This document shows, piece by piece, positions 49,745 through 60,902 of a stretch of 64,000 nt of DNA. The first letter of the stretch is position 1, and each line of letters starts with the position of its first letter. Source of the DNA: Aquila chrysaetos chrysaetos (Eukaryota; Chordata; Aves; Accipitriformes; Accipitridae); assembly GCF_900496995.4 (NCBI RefSeq), contig NC_044018.1, forward strand, positions 11,866,501-11,930,500. The letters run 5' to 3'. Below the pieces are notes generated by a model, which saw nothing but the letters and a program-made list of their open reading frames with translations, was not told where the DNA came from and did not search any database. The position numbers and the translations under genes are program-made.

Positions 49745-50301
49745 TGTGCTGGTTTGGGCTGGGGTACAGTAGATTTGTGCTGGAAACAGTGTTGATAAAG
49801 CTGAGATGTTTTCATTATTGCTGAGCAGTGCTCACACAGAGCCAAGGCCTTTTCTGCTTCTCCCCCCACCCCACCAGCGAGGAGCCTGGGGGGGCGCAAG
49901 GAGTTGGGAGGGGACACAGCCGGGACAGCTGACCCCGACTGACCACAGGGAGATTCCAGACCATACGACGTCATGCTCAGCATATAAAGCTGGGGGAAGA
50001 AGAAGGAAGGGGGGACGTTCGGAGTGATGGTGTTTGTCTTCCCAAGTCACCGTTAGGTGTGATGGAGCCCTGCTGTCCTGGAGATGGCTGAACACCTGCC
50101 TGCCCATGGGAAGTGGTGAATGAATTCCTTGTTTCGCTTCACTTGTGTGTGCAGCTTCTGCTTTACCTGTTAAACTGTTTTTATCTCAACCCACGAGTGT
50201 TCTCACTTTTACCCTTCCAATTCTCTCCCCCTATCCCAACTGGAGGGAGTGAGCAAGATGCTGTGTGGTGCTTAGCTGCCAGCTGGGGTTAAACCACAAC
50301 A
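49745..50301 (+). mobile_element. Solo LTR, related avian ERV family, 557 bp
   Basis: It begins TGTGCTGGTTTGGGCTGGG and ends GGGTTAAACCACAACA. It shares both termini and a central block (GGGAGGGGACACAGCC, then ATTCCA.ACCAT) with the LTR at 26.3 kb but lies in the opposite orientation. GTAC precedes it (49741-49744) and follows it (50302-50305), so the target duplication is 4 bp, or 5 bp if one terminal base is shared. A GACGTCA element (49967-49973) lies just before CATATAAAG (49981-49989), a plausible LTR promoter. No internal region remains. Confidence 0.9.
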
Positions 50302-50305
50302 GTAC

Positions 50306-53300
50306 CCAGAGGTGGATTAGAAATGCTTACAGGGCAGGCTTCTGTTCTCATTCGAGAGCCACTAACTGATGCTTGAGAGGTGGTAAGAAACTTGATAAAG
50401 TTACCAGTACCTCTAATCATTCTTTGAGTACTTTCAGCTGTGATTTAACCTCACTTCTCCAGACGTTGCACTGACAGCACACCAGGTAAGAGACCATTTG
50501 AGAAACTGCACTTCTCACCTGCTAGACACTGTGCTGATGGGAACCGTGCTCTCCATGGTGGCCATGCATCCTTAGGAACGCATGGCTAGTCAGAGGAAAA
50601 GAGCCCATGCCAATCCTCTGGCACAGAAGGGTGTACTTCTGGTTGACTTCACGCTAGATGTCCCCTTGACTGATTACCTGTGGCTAGCATGCATATCAGG
50701 GTGCTACTCAGCTGCATGGACAGACTCTCAGTGTTGCAAAGCTTTACTTTAAGATATGGCCCAGGCTACAAAAATCAGAAGACAAAAGTGATCTGTCCAG
50801 TCTCCCTGCACAATTGATAGAAAGACTTGAGCTCCAAAGAGTGAGATCCCAGAGCTCAGCAACCAGAGTGGAAAGCCACCAGCAGTAGCCAGGAGGAAAT
50901 GCTGAAGAGGCTGAGCTGACTCTCAGCTGTCCTGTGCAGAACTGAGTCCATCCCATATGCTGTTTTAATGATTATTAACTATTTCTTGGAGTTAGGTGTC
51001 TAAACCCAGACAACCTTGGGTGTAAACGCCTGAAAAGGATAACCCTTTATGATACCCAAATGGTTAGACAGTTCAGACTGAGGCTCTGCCCGTTTTGGAG
51101 ATGAGATTTACAGGCAGATTTCCAGCTAGGTGAGTGTTTAAACTAAATAGTTAGTGGTCATTGTATTATATGGTATTTCGAGGTAGAGCTTCTATAGGCT
51201 TTGTTATTAAAACTTTGTATTGTATCCTATGTCCTGTATTTAAAGATGAGCAATAACTGAATCTTTCACAAAGGATATCCCTGCAATTTTCATTTTGCCA
51301 TGGATTGGATGAATCTGGTTGGATTTACCTCCCTCCTAGAGTATGACAGCTGGGAGAAGCTAGTGTCCTGAAGTGGCAGAAGTGTCAATAGGCTGTACAA
51401 TAACTCTAAGCAAGAATCAGCTCTTCAGCCTTCACTCACATAGTATGAATTGCACATCTGACAGAGCTGACTGCAATTCTGAATTAAATGATTTGATTTA
51501 AATAAATAAATCTGTAAAATCTGGATCTTCCCTTTCTGCTTTCCCGCTTGCAGCTGCAGATTCCTGCTCCCTGCTTTAGCTGCACATCAAAAGAACTTTT
51601 CATAGACAAAACTGACCACACATATTTCATCTTCCAAAATGACTGTTTATGGAAACTGAGTTCCTGGTGTTTGACACTTGAGACATCAGTGGTAATAAGA
51701 AAAAAAGCAGTCGCATTTGTGTAGAAGAAGAAACAAAGAAAAAGTGGGTGCTTTGGCATTGTTCTCTCATTTAGTTCAAGTTCTTGTATTTCCACAGACT
51801 CTTTGGGATAGTCCCACCGGCTGCTTTAGGGAGCTATGTTTGAGCTGTCTCTATGGACTCTTCTGAAGGACAGACAGAATTTGTTAATTACATTCATAAC
51901 TTAGCTCAGCTCATGAGTACATATAATTTTTCATCTGCATATGTCTGTACTCTCAAATGATTATGTCTGCACTTCCTTCATCCATCGTGGTCCCCTGGCA
52001 GTCTATGCTGTGTAAATGTAATGCAGTTCACTTCTGGGCTTCCTTCTGGAGTGGGGTAGTTAGCTCCCGTAGAAACCATCAGGTGCATTTCTTGGGGAAA
52101 TTTTGCTCCCACACTGCTCCCAGTAGACAGAACAGATAGGTGCACCAGGCTTGGAACTCTTTGCTCTGCACTGCCTCTATCCCTCTCCCAGCAGCCTGCT
52201 TGGAGACTTCAAGCACTGCCACATGCTGTCATGCTGTGCGCCAAGGTATACAACATATTACGTCTGTCTCATGCCGTAAAAGTACTGTTCTAGTGGACTG
52301 CAGGACAGCCCAGAAATTATGTTTAACACTATAAACTGATAAAAGTTATAAAATAATCAAGGCTCAGGGCCACAGAGATACCACACAGGGACAGAGGAGA
52401 CTCATGGCCAAGTGCTATCTTGTGTGGGTATGGTCAGTCTGCTCTGGACAGTCTGGATGTGACTGGACTGCACAACTTGGGCTTGAATCGCTCCCTGGGG
52501 CAAATGCTTTTAGCATATAGAATAGCAACAGAAGCAGCTTCTGTGGCTTAGTTCCTCATCCTTCCTTCAAAGGGTTTTTGCAGAGCTATGCCTGTATTGT
52601 GAATTTTCATGGGATAAGATGGACAGCAAGGGAGCTATGAAAGTACAACAACTAGAGAAATTGGATACATCACTAGGGACATCATGTACTTCATGACTTG
52701 TTTTTTTTAAGCCTGATAGACCTAGAGATGGAGGTGACTCTTCAAGCAGTATTTCCAGGAATCTTTAAAACTGATGCTGAGGCAACATAGTACAAGAGAA
52801 TAAATGTATAACTATACCTTAGTCTGAAGTGTTGTTAAAAACCTGCCAAAGCACTGGTCTGCAGTCTCAGACAAACCTTTCTGTTTTTCATAACACAGGA
52901 GGAAAAGAGTTTGCAGCTGTCCTTGGTCAAATGTCAAGCCTTCCTACTAAGTACTTTTAGTTCTTGAAGTTGGGTGCCTTCCCCACAATATTAAGCATTT
53001 ATTAATGATACATAAAAGATAAAACCTCGTTATTCTTTTTGCATACAAAGATTAAAGTATGTGGTGGACTCTCACCCTATCAAAATATTATCCATTGTTA
53101 AGAGCTCCTTTCTCTGGAAACTTTTCAATCAGTGAAACTCATTTACATAAGGTAAGGTTTATAAATCAGAATGATAAAATTAGTTCCACTGGGAACTATA
53201 CAATTCTCACCATCACTTTTCAGTCCAAATCCAACCTTTTTCCCTGCACTTTCCTTTTTGCATATCCTTCCAGTCTGGATTTTGCTAGTATTTGTTAATA

Positions 53301-53450
53301 CTGAACTAAAAATAAATACACATCTCCCTTTATGGGAGAAATAATGTTTAAATAACCACATTGTTTATTTTTACCTTTGGAAGTCATTCAGATATACCAT
53401 TGCCATGGCTATAGTATAAAACATCAACCGAACAGACTAATAATAACACC
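50306..53450. other. Intergenic region, no gene seen
   Basis: Short open frames only, none with recognisable domains. No LTR or LINE signature noted. Confidence 0.75.
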
Positions 53451-53454
53451 CAGC

Positions 53455-53535
53455 TGTTAGAATAGTACTCTGCAGATCTCAAGGTGCTTTATAAATGGTG
53501 TCCATGTAATTACTCGCTTTGGACAGACACAGGAG
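53455..53535 (+). repeat. Old amniote SINE/LINE-type fragment
   Basis: TCTGCAGATCTCAAGGTGCTTTATAAATGGTG matches the GCAGATCTCAAAGCACTTTACAAA core that recurs in ancient amniote interspersed repeats. A similar old-repeat flavour is seen near 54850-54910 (CCACCAGTTTACGTGGGTTC, then CACTGGAGCCAATGG). The family cannot be named without a library. Confidence 0.45.
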
Positions 53536-56500
53536 TTAAAAGAACAAAAAACTCGGACTATTTTTTCCCATGAACACTCATATGCCAGTAGTAGCAATCA
53601 GTTTGCTGGATTCCCAGACCATATCTAATGGGCCATGCTAGGCTGTCTTTGAGCAGTTGGTACAAACCCTATTGCAACCATAATCTAATTAGTTTTAGCT
53701 AGAAAACTTTTTGATGGAAATGAGAATTACTTCTTACAAGCATGGCACTGAAACTGTTGCTCAGATGTAGGGGCCAGATGACTGTTTTTTAAGGACTATT
53801 TTTCTACATTGGGAATGGCTCTGGGTTCCTGGCCAATAGCTCTGAGCATACTCTGCCAGTTCTGTGGGCTGGGACAACTGGCCAAAAACCCACTGGCGGC
53901 AAACTGGGAGCACCGTGAGTACCTCTGAGCATGAGAGTCATCTTGGAAGCACCTCTGCGTTGTACAGAACAGAGTGTCCTGGAAAAGAAGTGAAACAGCC
54001 AAAGAACCAGATAGAAAAATCAGTTTTCCATGAGGATTTTTAACACAATGATCATTGTTTAGGACCCACTGATGCAACCAACCAAAAGACTCCAGTGAAA
54101 GCTTACTGAAGTCATCAGCATCACAATGATGTAAAAGCAACCAAAAAGACTTTTTAGTAGAGACTTTTTAGTTTAACCTGGTGTCTTTTCCATAATATTA
54201 TCTAGCGGATATGGCAAGAGACTAGGAATTGAGACTGCTTCATAACCCTGGGGTCTGCAATATTTATTCATCTGTAGAATACTTAAATTAATGGTCCCCT
54301 ACCTCTCAGGAGCCTTTTCATACCTCACTAACATTTGTATAGTTCCTGAAGGATTTCCAGATGAAAGATGAGTTAAAAAGCAAAGTACTGCAATTATCTG
54401 CAGCAGTAAATATCACTCAATATGTAATCCAGATGACCCCAGTACCAACTCGAGGCTCCAGCATAAGCATGTTCCAAGGAAGCACATGGCAAAGGAAACT
54501 TTACTTCAGATCCATATTGAGAAAAAAAGTTTGAATGAGCTGTGATTTCAAATAACGCAGTTAATGACACTGACCTTTGGAGCTGGAGATCTGTACAAAT
54601 GTTTACCTAGAAAACTGAGCTTGCTGACCTCTGTTCAATTCCATGACTACATTACCCGTTGGTGGCTTATGGCCAGTGCTGAGCATGGCACAGCTCAGCA
54701 CACGGGGGTTGTTCTGCATGAGCAGAAAAAAACAGTTGATTCGCATTAACAAAATCTATGGGGAAACTTGCTCAGAACCTACCCATGGTAATTCAATAAG
54801 CAAGATTTACTTGCCCATTTTGGTAAATGGAGAGAAAGAGACAATATTGGGCAAAGTCCTCCACCAGTTTACGTGGGTTCACTACCACTGGAGCCAATGG
54901 AATGGGGCCTGCATGAGTTATGCAAGGTGTAACTCATTATAGGTTCATGGAGTATAAGACCAACGAGACCACTGTGATCAGTTATTTTGACCTCCTGCTT
55001 AATACAAGTCACAGGGCTTCCCTGAATCCTTGCAAACACAAATCTCTCTTTTCCATAGAATGGAAAACCATAAATGTATACATTACTCGGAGGTACTTCT
55101 GTTTATATTGCATAGGGTTCTGTGAATAATTTGGATTCGTTCTGTAGGACTGTTAAGTGAAATGAAGCTGTTCTATCTCAACTGGATCACAAATGAAACA
55201 CCCTATAATATGCATAGAAGCACTCGTATGGTATAAATAATATTTTTAATCAGTCATTGAAATAATAATATAAAGTTCATTTTATTAACATTTGAAAAAT
55301 AAATGTCTTCACCTCCCTTCATTGGACTTTAAAGGAGGAAAGTTTTACATTCCCTGTGAAAAAAATAAAGTAAAAAATGTTTAGAGAAAGGAGTGATCTG
55401 ACTGGTTAGAGATCACAAATCGCTAATAATAATAAGCTCTGAATATCAGATGCCAAACAGCTGCAGAGCCTCTTAAACCTAATTCCTCTTTCTTGGAGGA
55501 TATGGCAAGTTTGGAAAAGAGAGGATTGCCAAACCCACCACGAAATGTAGGCAGAAATTTTTCTTTGAATAAATCACTGTCACCCTTGATAAAACCATAC
55601 ACAAGTATCTTGGCATGACAGAATGCTACAAATTGCTGCGCACAATGAAGACAGAGCCTATGAAGCCTGCAGACAGAAAACACAAACCCAGTCCAGATAG
55701 TCTAGTAAATAACCCACTCAAAAGCAGGAGGTGATAGGTGTAGAGTTTATTGGATTTATCGCTAGGTATTGCACGCTTTCCCATTACATGACAAGGTACT
55801 ACACAGTTTATTCCATTGCAGTTTGCCACCTGGTATAACAATGTATAAAATTCAGAGAGCAATTATTTGGAAAAGTCATACGAATGTTCAAAAATATATG
55901 GAAGATGATTATGCCTGTGAGTCCTTTCCTTGCACTTGCACTTTACAGGGCAGGTGTCAAAATTTCAATTTATATATGTAAGAATTACGGAAAGTTTTAA
56001 ATTCTCAGTATGGAATATTCATCCCTAGCAAGTGCCAAATAACCCCACTTTACAGATACTGGAAAAGGAGTTCATCTACCACTCTTTTTCAGCCCCACTC
56101 ATAGTCCAAACTATGTAAATACAAATCACTGCAGTAATTGTACTTTTCAGCACTTTGTGTTATGGAAACATGGTGTATTACAAAAAAGTATAGAGTATCC
56201 AGGCTTCTAGAAACCTGCAGGAGTGTTATACGAGTCACAGTCTGTTCGCAGCATCTAAAGTTCCTGCTTCAGAAAATATTTATGCTGTGAAGCACCTTTC
56301 TCTTCCTTGATCTATTTGCACTTTATCAGGTATGGGAGCAGCAACGTAGTAAACTAAAATGTGTGACCTGCCAGTGCCCAGGGAACAATTTTGGGTTTTT
56401 TTAAACTATTTAAAAAAAAAAAAAAGTACCTTTTTTTGTTCCTTTTTTCTCCTGCATCACTGGAAATAAATTACACATTACCTTTTCATGAGGAAACAAG

Positions 56501-58019
56501 TAATATCTGACTGTACTAGAAAAGGGTGTTTTCTTTCTGATTTACTCTGTAGTCATTCTGCGTCTGCTAAATCCAGGTTCATCCTGCCAAGCTCCATTCA
56601 GGATCATCCAGAATTCTTAATTAATACAGACTAGTATGGTGGCAAAAGTATTTATAGAGAGACAGGAAAGATTCCTCCTCAGTGAAGGAAGACAGGTTTG
56701 CAGAAAAACACTGGCCTGCACTATTGGAAAAGGCAGTTCAGTCCCAGCGATGCACAAGAACAGAATGATTTGTCAAATCCACGCCACTTTAATAGAAAAC
56801 TGACTGATATGGCTAAATAGAAAATGGGTGAACAAGGGGGGGATGTGGCTAAAATCCTGCTCCTCTGGAACCAGAACATCCCTCCTATTTAGGATTCACA
56901 TTTCTAAACGCTGCTGTGGACCTGGGGAGCCAGGGCTCAGTTCAACATTGAATCTAGACCAGTCTTTTTTTCACAGCTAGGAAAATATCATTTCCTCCTC
57001 ATTTGTCACTACTGACGAGACATTAGTTACAGTAATTGTTTGAAATCAAGGCTATCACTGCTCAAGTCTTTCTTCTGCGTAGGACTTTTGGAAGGATCAA
57101 ATATGGCCCTGTAACATCACTGAGTGGGAGAAAGGGAGTCTCGGATGCCAGTGAATACTTAACATGATCCAGATGAAGCTAAAAATAGCCCTTCCAGGAG
57201 AATCCCCTTGTGCTCCCTCTTCAGTTCATGTAGCTGGTTTTGCCTGTATGCCGTCGGAGCACAGCTAGCCCTCCTTCCATCCCCTCCATCCTCCCACATA
57301 ACCTTCAAAACACGCTAAGGCCTGGTGGCTGGCGTACTACTCTCAGGGGCCTCCACATCTTCTGTAAGCACTAAAGTGACAGTGGTGTTGGATAAAAGAC
57401 AGGGAATGACCGCATTTTGCCTGGAGCCCATTCTGTAGGGTGTGGGCTGAGAGCAGGTTGAGCAGAGGAGTGTTTAAGTTGTGCCTTCTGTCAGGGCACA
57501 GGGATGATTTAACCACGGAGTTGCCCAGTGCTGCCAAAACCAAAGCTGAGGCACCTGGGGAATGTTAATATGGACTTGAAGATTATGGACTTCGGTTACA
57601 CACTGGTGAGGCAGCTGCCAAAAAAAAGATGCTGTTGCATTTATAAGTACTGAGATGTAGTTCAGGATGAACATAGCTGGCTTAAGTTTTTATTTTTATT
57701 TTGGTGTTTTCTTTTCCCGTGTGATGCTGGACAAGCTAGGACACCCGTTGGTTGGCCTGTGTCCCATTTGTACACTGGGAATGTGACAGTTATACACCCA
57801 CATGGGTACACTTACAGAGGACTTGTATCATGGTTGAAGACTTATGGTGGGCAGAACATAAAGAAGGAATTGGTTTAGACAGTCACAATAGCTTTATTAT
57901 CATCTCTGTTAATAACCAAATTGTGAGAATACCCCAGAGCAGAATTCATTGTAATGAACGGAAATTTAGCAGTATTGGGTTAGAGAAAACTTTTGTTAAC
58001 CTTCCTTGTGAGATAAGCA

Positions 58020-58246
58020 TCAATAAAGCAATACGCCTTTGCCATGTTCATTGTCATGAGGAATGCCTGATACCTTCACATTGATGCGAAGCAAACTTCC
58101 AGTCCACAGCCTCCAAGAGATTGGTGTCTGGAGCTGGCTTAGCAAAGGATCCTCCTGAAAGCATTCCAAAAGAGACTCATCCATGGGTATGTGTTTTCCT
58201 TCATCATTAGTCTTCAGCCTTGTACTGTGGATAAATTGGAAAATAC
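58020..58246 (-). other. Unsupported candidate terminal exon in a 166-codon open frame
   Basis: On the - strand CCAATTTATCCACAG makes a fair acceptor, followed by an open frame (RLKTNDEGKHIPMDESLLEC, FQEDPLLSQLQTPISWRLWT, GSLLRINVKVSG) to a stop at 58020. The - strand then carries AATAAAGC about 130 bp later. No homology is recognised and no upstream exon was found. The full frame opens at 58520. A chance frame or an old transposon piece is as likely. Confidence 0.15.
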
Positions 58247-58872
58247 ATATTATTTCCAAGGCTATATCTTTCCAGTTATGAAAACTGTGAAGTGTTCTGG
58301 CCAGAAATGAAAAAAAAGTAAAACTGCTCTTCATGGATGTGTACAGGGATGTCCCTCCTGCTCTCATCCCCCACTTTCTGCTGTGCCCCTGTTGTACACC
58401 AGAGAGCAGCACTCCGGCATGTCCTGTGTGGTCCTCATCAACACCCCTCCATGCTGGACCATCCCAAATGTAGAAATTTGTAGCTCTCTGTAGTCCCCTT
58501 GTTATTGTGATCAACAACATTATTATAGTGTTTCCTCTGATAGCTTTTATCTATAGGCTTTACCTGGATTCAGGGATTCCTAGTATTTGCTACTGGTGGC
58601 TGGCTCCTTGTTAATAATAATGCAGATACATGCAGATTATATAATAATCCAAAGAATTCCACAAGTTATTGAACTTTGTCCCTGAAAATCTGAGCTAAAA
58701 TACAATACTAAAAATCTCAATGAAAAACTTGGTTGGTTTTCTTTTTTTTTCTTTTTTCTCTCCAGAGTACTATGCTGCTACAAAGGGATGCTCTGACTAA
58801 AACCTTCCATTTCTCTTTTTCCTTCCTCAGCCTACTGCAAGTTTTAGTCCTCAGTGCTTCCTAGTTTTGCTT

Positions 58873-58914
58873 GGGGTTTTGGGTGGTGTTTTTTGGGGGG
58901 TTGGGTGTTTTGGG
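58873..58914 (+). other. G-rich, G-quadruplex-capable tract
   Basis: Five G-tracts of three or more G separated by short T-rich loops (GGGGTTTTGGGTGG, then GGGGGGTTGGG and TTTTGGG). It is an isolated feature in AT-rich intergenic DNA. Confidence 0.5.
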
Positions 58915-59755
58915 TGGTTTTTTTGCTGCCATGGATTTTGCTGAGATGGGAACATTTTCTGCATAACAGTGCACATACCTAGCTTTTCCTTGGCTGTCTT
59001 CCTCTGTTAAAACATTTCCTATTGTCTTCAGCAATTCCCTGGACTACAGTGACACTACTGCTATTTTCATTATGATATCACTAAAGAGCCCTACTCACAT
59101 ATGGCACGGCAAAGTAATTTATGCTAGGACAAAAGATAGTAACTGGCTCCAAAACTGTATTAACATGTAGTTAGGTCAAATTTTAAAATTATTTTAAATT
59201 TTTTTTGTTTGTTTGTTTGTAAAATGACCATTGGCAGACTCTAGTCATGGATCACAACGCGGTATGGATCATCTTTCAGCAATATCGTAACACTTTGGTA
59301 ATGTAACAGAAATGCTAGTATCCCATTGCCTTCTTCCTGTTTTTTATCCAGGACCAAATTACGTTTGGGTGCCCAGTAAGAGCCCAGAGAACCAGGTGAG
59401 ATTGTGGTCAGAGGTGGAAAGTGGAAGACAGGAAAGGAGAGCTCAGACCACCAAGCTCTGAGGGGGCTCTGCTGGCCAGGGCATTGCTGGGAGAGTCTGG
59501 GTTCAGTTTTTCACTCTCTGCATATTTTCCTGCATGACCTTTGTGGGCCACATCATTCCTGACCAAGAGAAACAGTTCAGCTTTGCAGTGCTGTGCACAG
59601 CATCATTCACTTTTAACTGAGCTCTGGTAAGATCCACTGCTAGAGGTCAGATCTCTCTGTACAGCTGAACTAAGCAGTGCTAGAGCACATCCTCTGGCTC
59701 TGAGACACTGTCTGGCCATGTCTAGAGTATTGAATTCCCATAGCCTCCAAAGCAT

Positions 59756-59895
59756 GGCAGGTACATCCAAACTGCCTGCCAAGAGTGGTCTTCAGTCCCT
59801 ACTAAGCTTTGAACAGTGGCTGGGGGTTGTTTGGGAAGATCTGCCAGAGACTGTTCTAAAAACTAAAAATGAGCAGATGATCAAGTTCCCCTTCT
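59756..59895 (+). repeat. Unclassified dispersed repeat, copy B
   Basis: GGCAGGTACATCCAAACTGC, AAGAGTGGTCTT, GGTTGTTTGGGAAGATCTG, CCAGAGACTG and GAGCAGATGATCAAG align in order with copy A. The ERVK-like LTR begins about 60 bp downstream, outside the shared segment. Confidence 0.6.
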
Positions 59896-59953
59896 GGTAT
59901 AGATGTAAGCAGTGCATGAGAAAAAATAAGTTCGTACAATTCAGATCCCTAGA

Positions 59954-60896
59954 GTTGTGGTTTGAGCCTAGCCAGCAGCAAAGCACCACGAAGCCACATG
60001 CTCACTCCTCCCCCCCCTGCCCCAGTGCGATGGGGAGGAGAAGATACAACGAAAGGCTCATGAGTTGAGACAAGGACAGGGAGGGGTCACTCACCGCTTA
60101 TGGTCACGGGCAAAAACCAGACTCAACTTGAGCAAAAACGAAAATCAATTTAATTTACTACCAATCAAATCAAAACAAGGATGATGAGAAGTAAAACCAA
60201 ACCTTAGAGCACCTTCCCCCCACCCCTCCCTTTTCCCTGCTCAACTCCACTCCCGGTTTTCTCTCCCTCCTCCCCCCCGGCAGCGCAGGGGGACGGGGAA
60301 TGGGGGTTGGGGTCAGTTCCTCACACGCTGTCTCTGCCGCTCCTTCCTCCTCAGGGGGAGGACTCCTCACTCCTCCCCTGCTCCACCGTGGGGTCCTTCC
60401 CACAGGCTGCAGTTCTTCGTGAACTGCTCCAGCGTGGGTCCTTCCCACGGGCTGCAGTCCTTCAGGCACAGCCTGCTCTAGCGCGGGCTTCCCCACGGAG
60501 TCCCGGCCATCTTGGGGGGCATCCACCCCCCTGCTCCGGCGTGGGCTCCTCTCTCCCCGGGCTGCAGGTGGGCATCTGCTCCCCCGCTCCCCTCCGTGGG
60601 CTGGGGGGGGACAGCCTGCCATCACCGCGGGCTGCGGGGGCATCCCCTCCTCCTCCTCCTCCCTCACTGCCCTCGGGGTCTGCACAGGGGTTCCTCTCAC
60701 ACTCCAATCCCTACTCACCGCAGGTTCCCCTCTTAACTCTGTTCTCCCAGAGGCGCTACCGCCATCGCTGACGGGCTCGGCCTGGGCCAGCGGCGGGTCC
60801 GGCTTGGAGCCGGGGAAGCTTCTGGCAGCTTCTCACAGAAGCCGGCCCTGCAGCATCTCCCCCACTGCCAAAACTCCTCCACACAAACCCAAAACA
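59954..60896 (-). mobile_element. Solo LTR, avian ERVK-like, 943 bp, perfect 6-bp target duplication
   Basis: CCTAGA at 59948-59953 and 60897-60902 flank the element exactly; a 6-bp duplication is typical of class II (ERVK-type) insertions. On the - strand it starts TGTTTTGGGTTTGTGTGG, matching an LTR type I know from neoavian genomes, and ends CAAACCACAAC, with the final A apparently lost. It contains tandem imperfect repeats of a GTGGGTCCTTCCCACGGGCT-like unit (about 60390-60470). GC-rich open frames inside it are incidental. Confidence 0.88.
60388..60500 (+). repeat. Imperfect tandem repeats within the ERVK-like LTR
   Basis: The motif GGGTCCTTCCCAC, then a (G/A)GGCTGCAGT segment and CTTC, recurs at about 60391 and 60437, with a decayed third copy near 60488 (GGGCTTCCCCAC). 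It lies in the U3 part of the LTR when read on the - strand. Confidence 0.6.
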
Positions 60897-60902
60897 CCTA
60901 GA

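Larger units (their letters stand above)
53540..59750. other. Intergenic region with unsupported open frames
   Basis: Old-repeat-like sequence lies at 54850-54910, overlapping - strand frames at 55423-55862, and the candidate at 58.0-58.5 kb. None has recognised homology, so no gene is annotated. Confidence 0.6.

Noticed and set aside
57752-58084. 110-codon + strand frame
   Set aside because: It has no recognised domain and overlaps the - strand frame at 58 kb. Neither has evidence of selection.
60170-60771. Open frames of 154-182 codons near 60.5 kb
   Set aside because: They lie in the GC-rich U3 of the ERVK-like LTR and have low-complexity Pro/Ser/Gly composition. They are not retroviral proteins.
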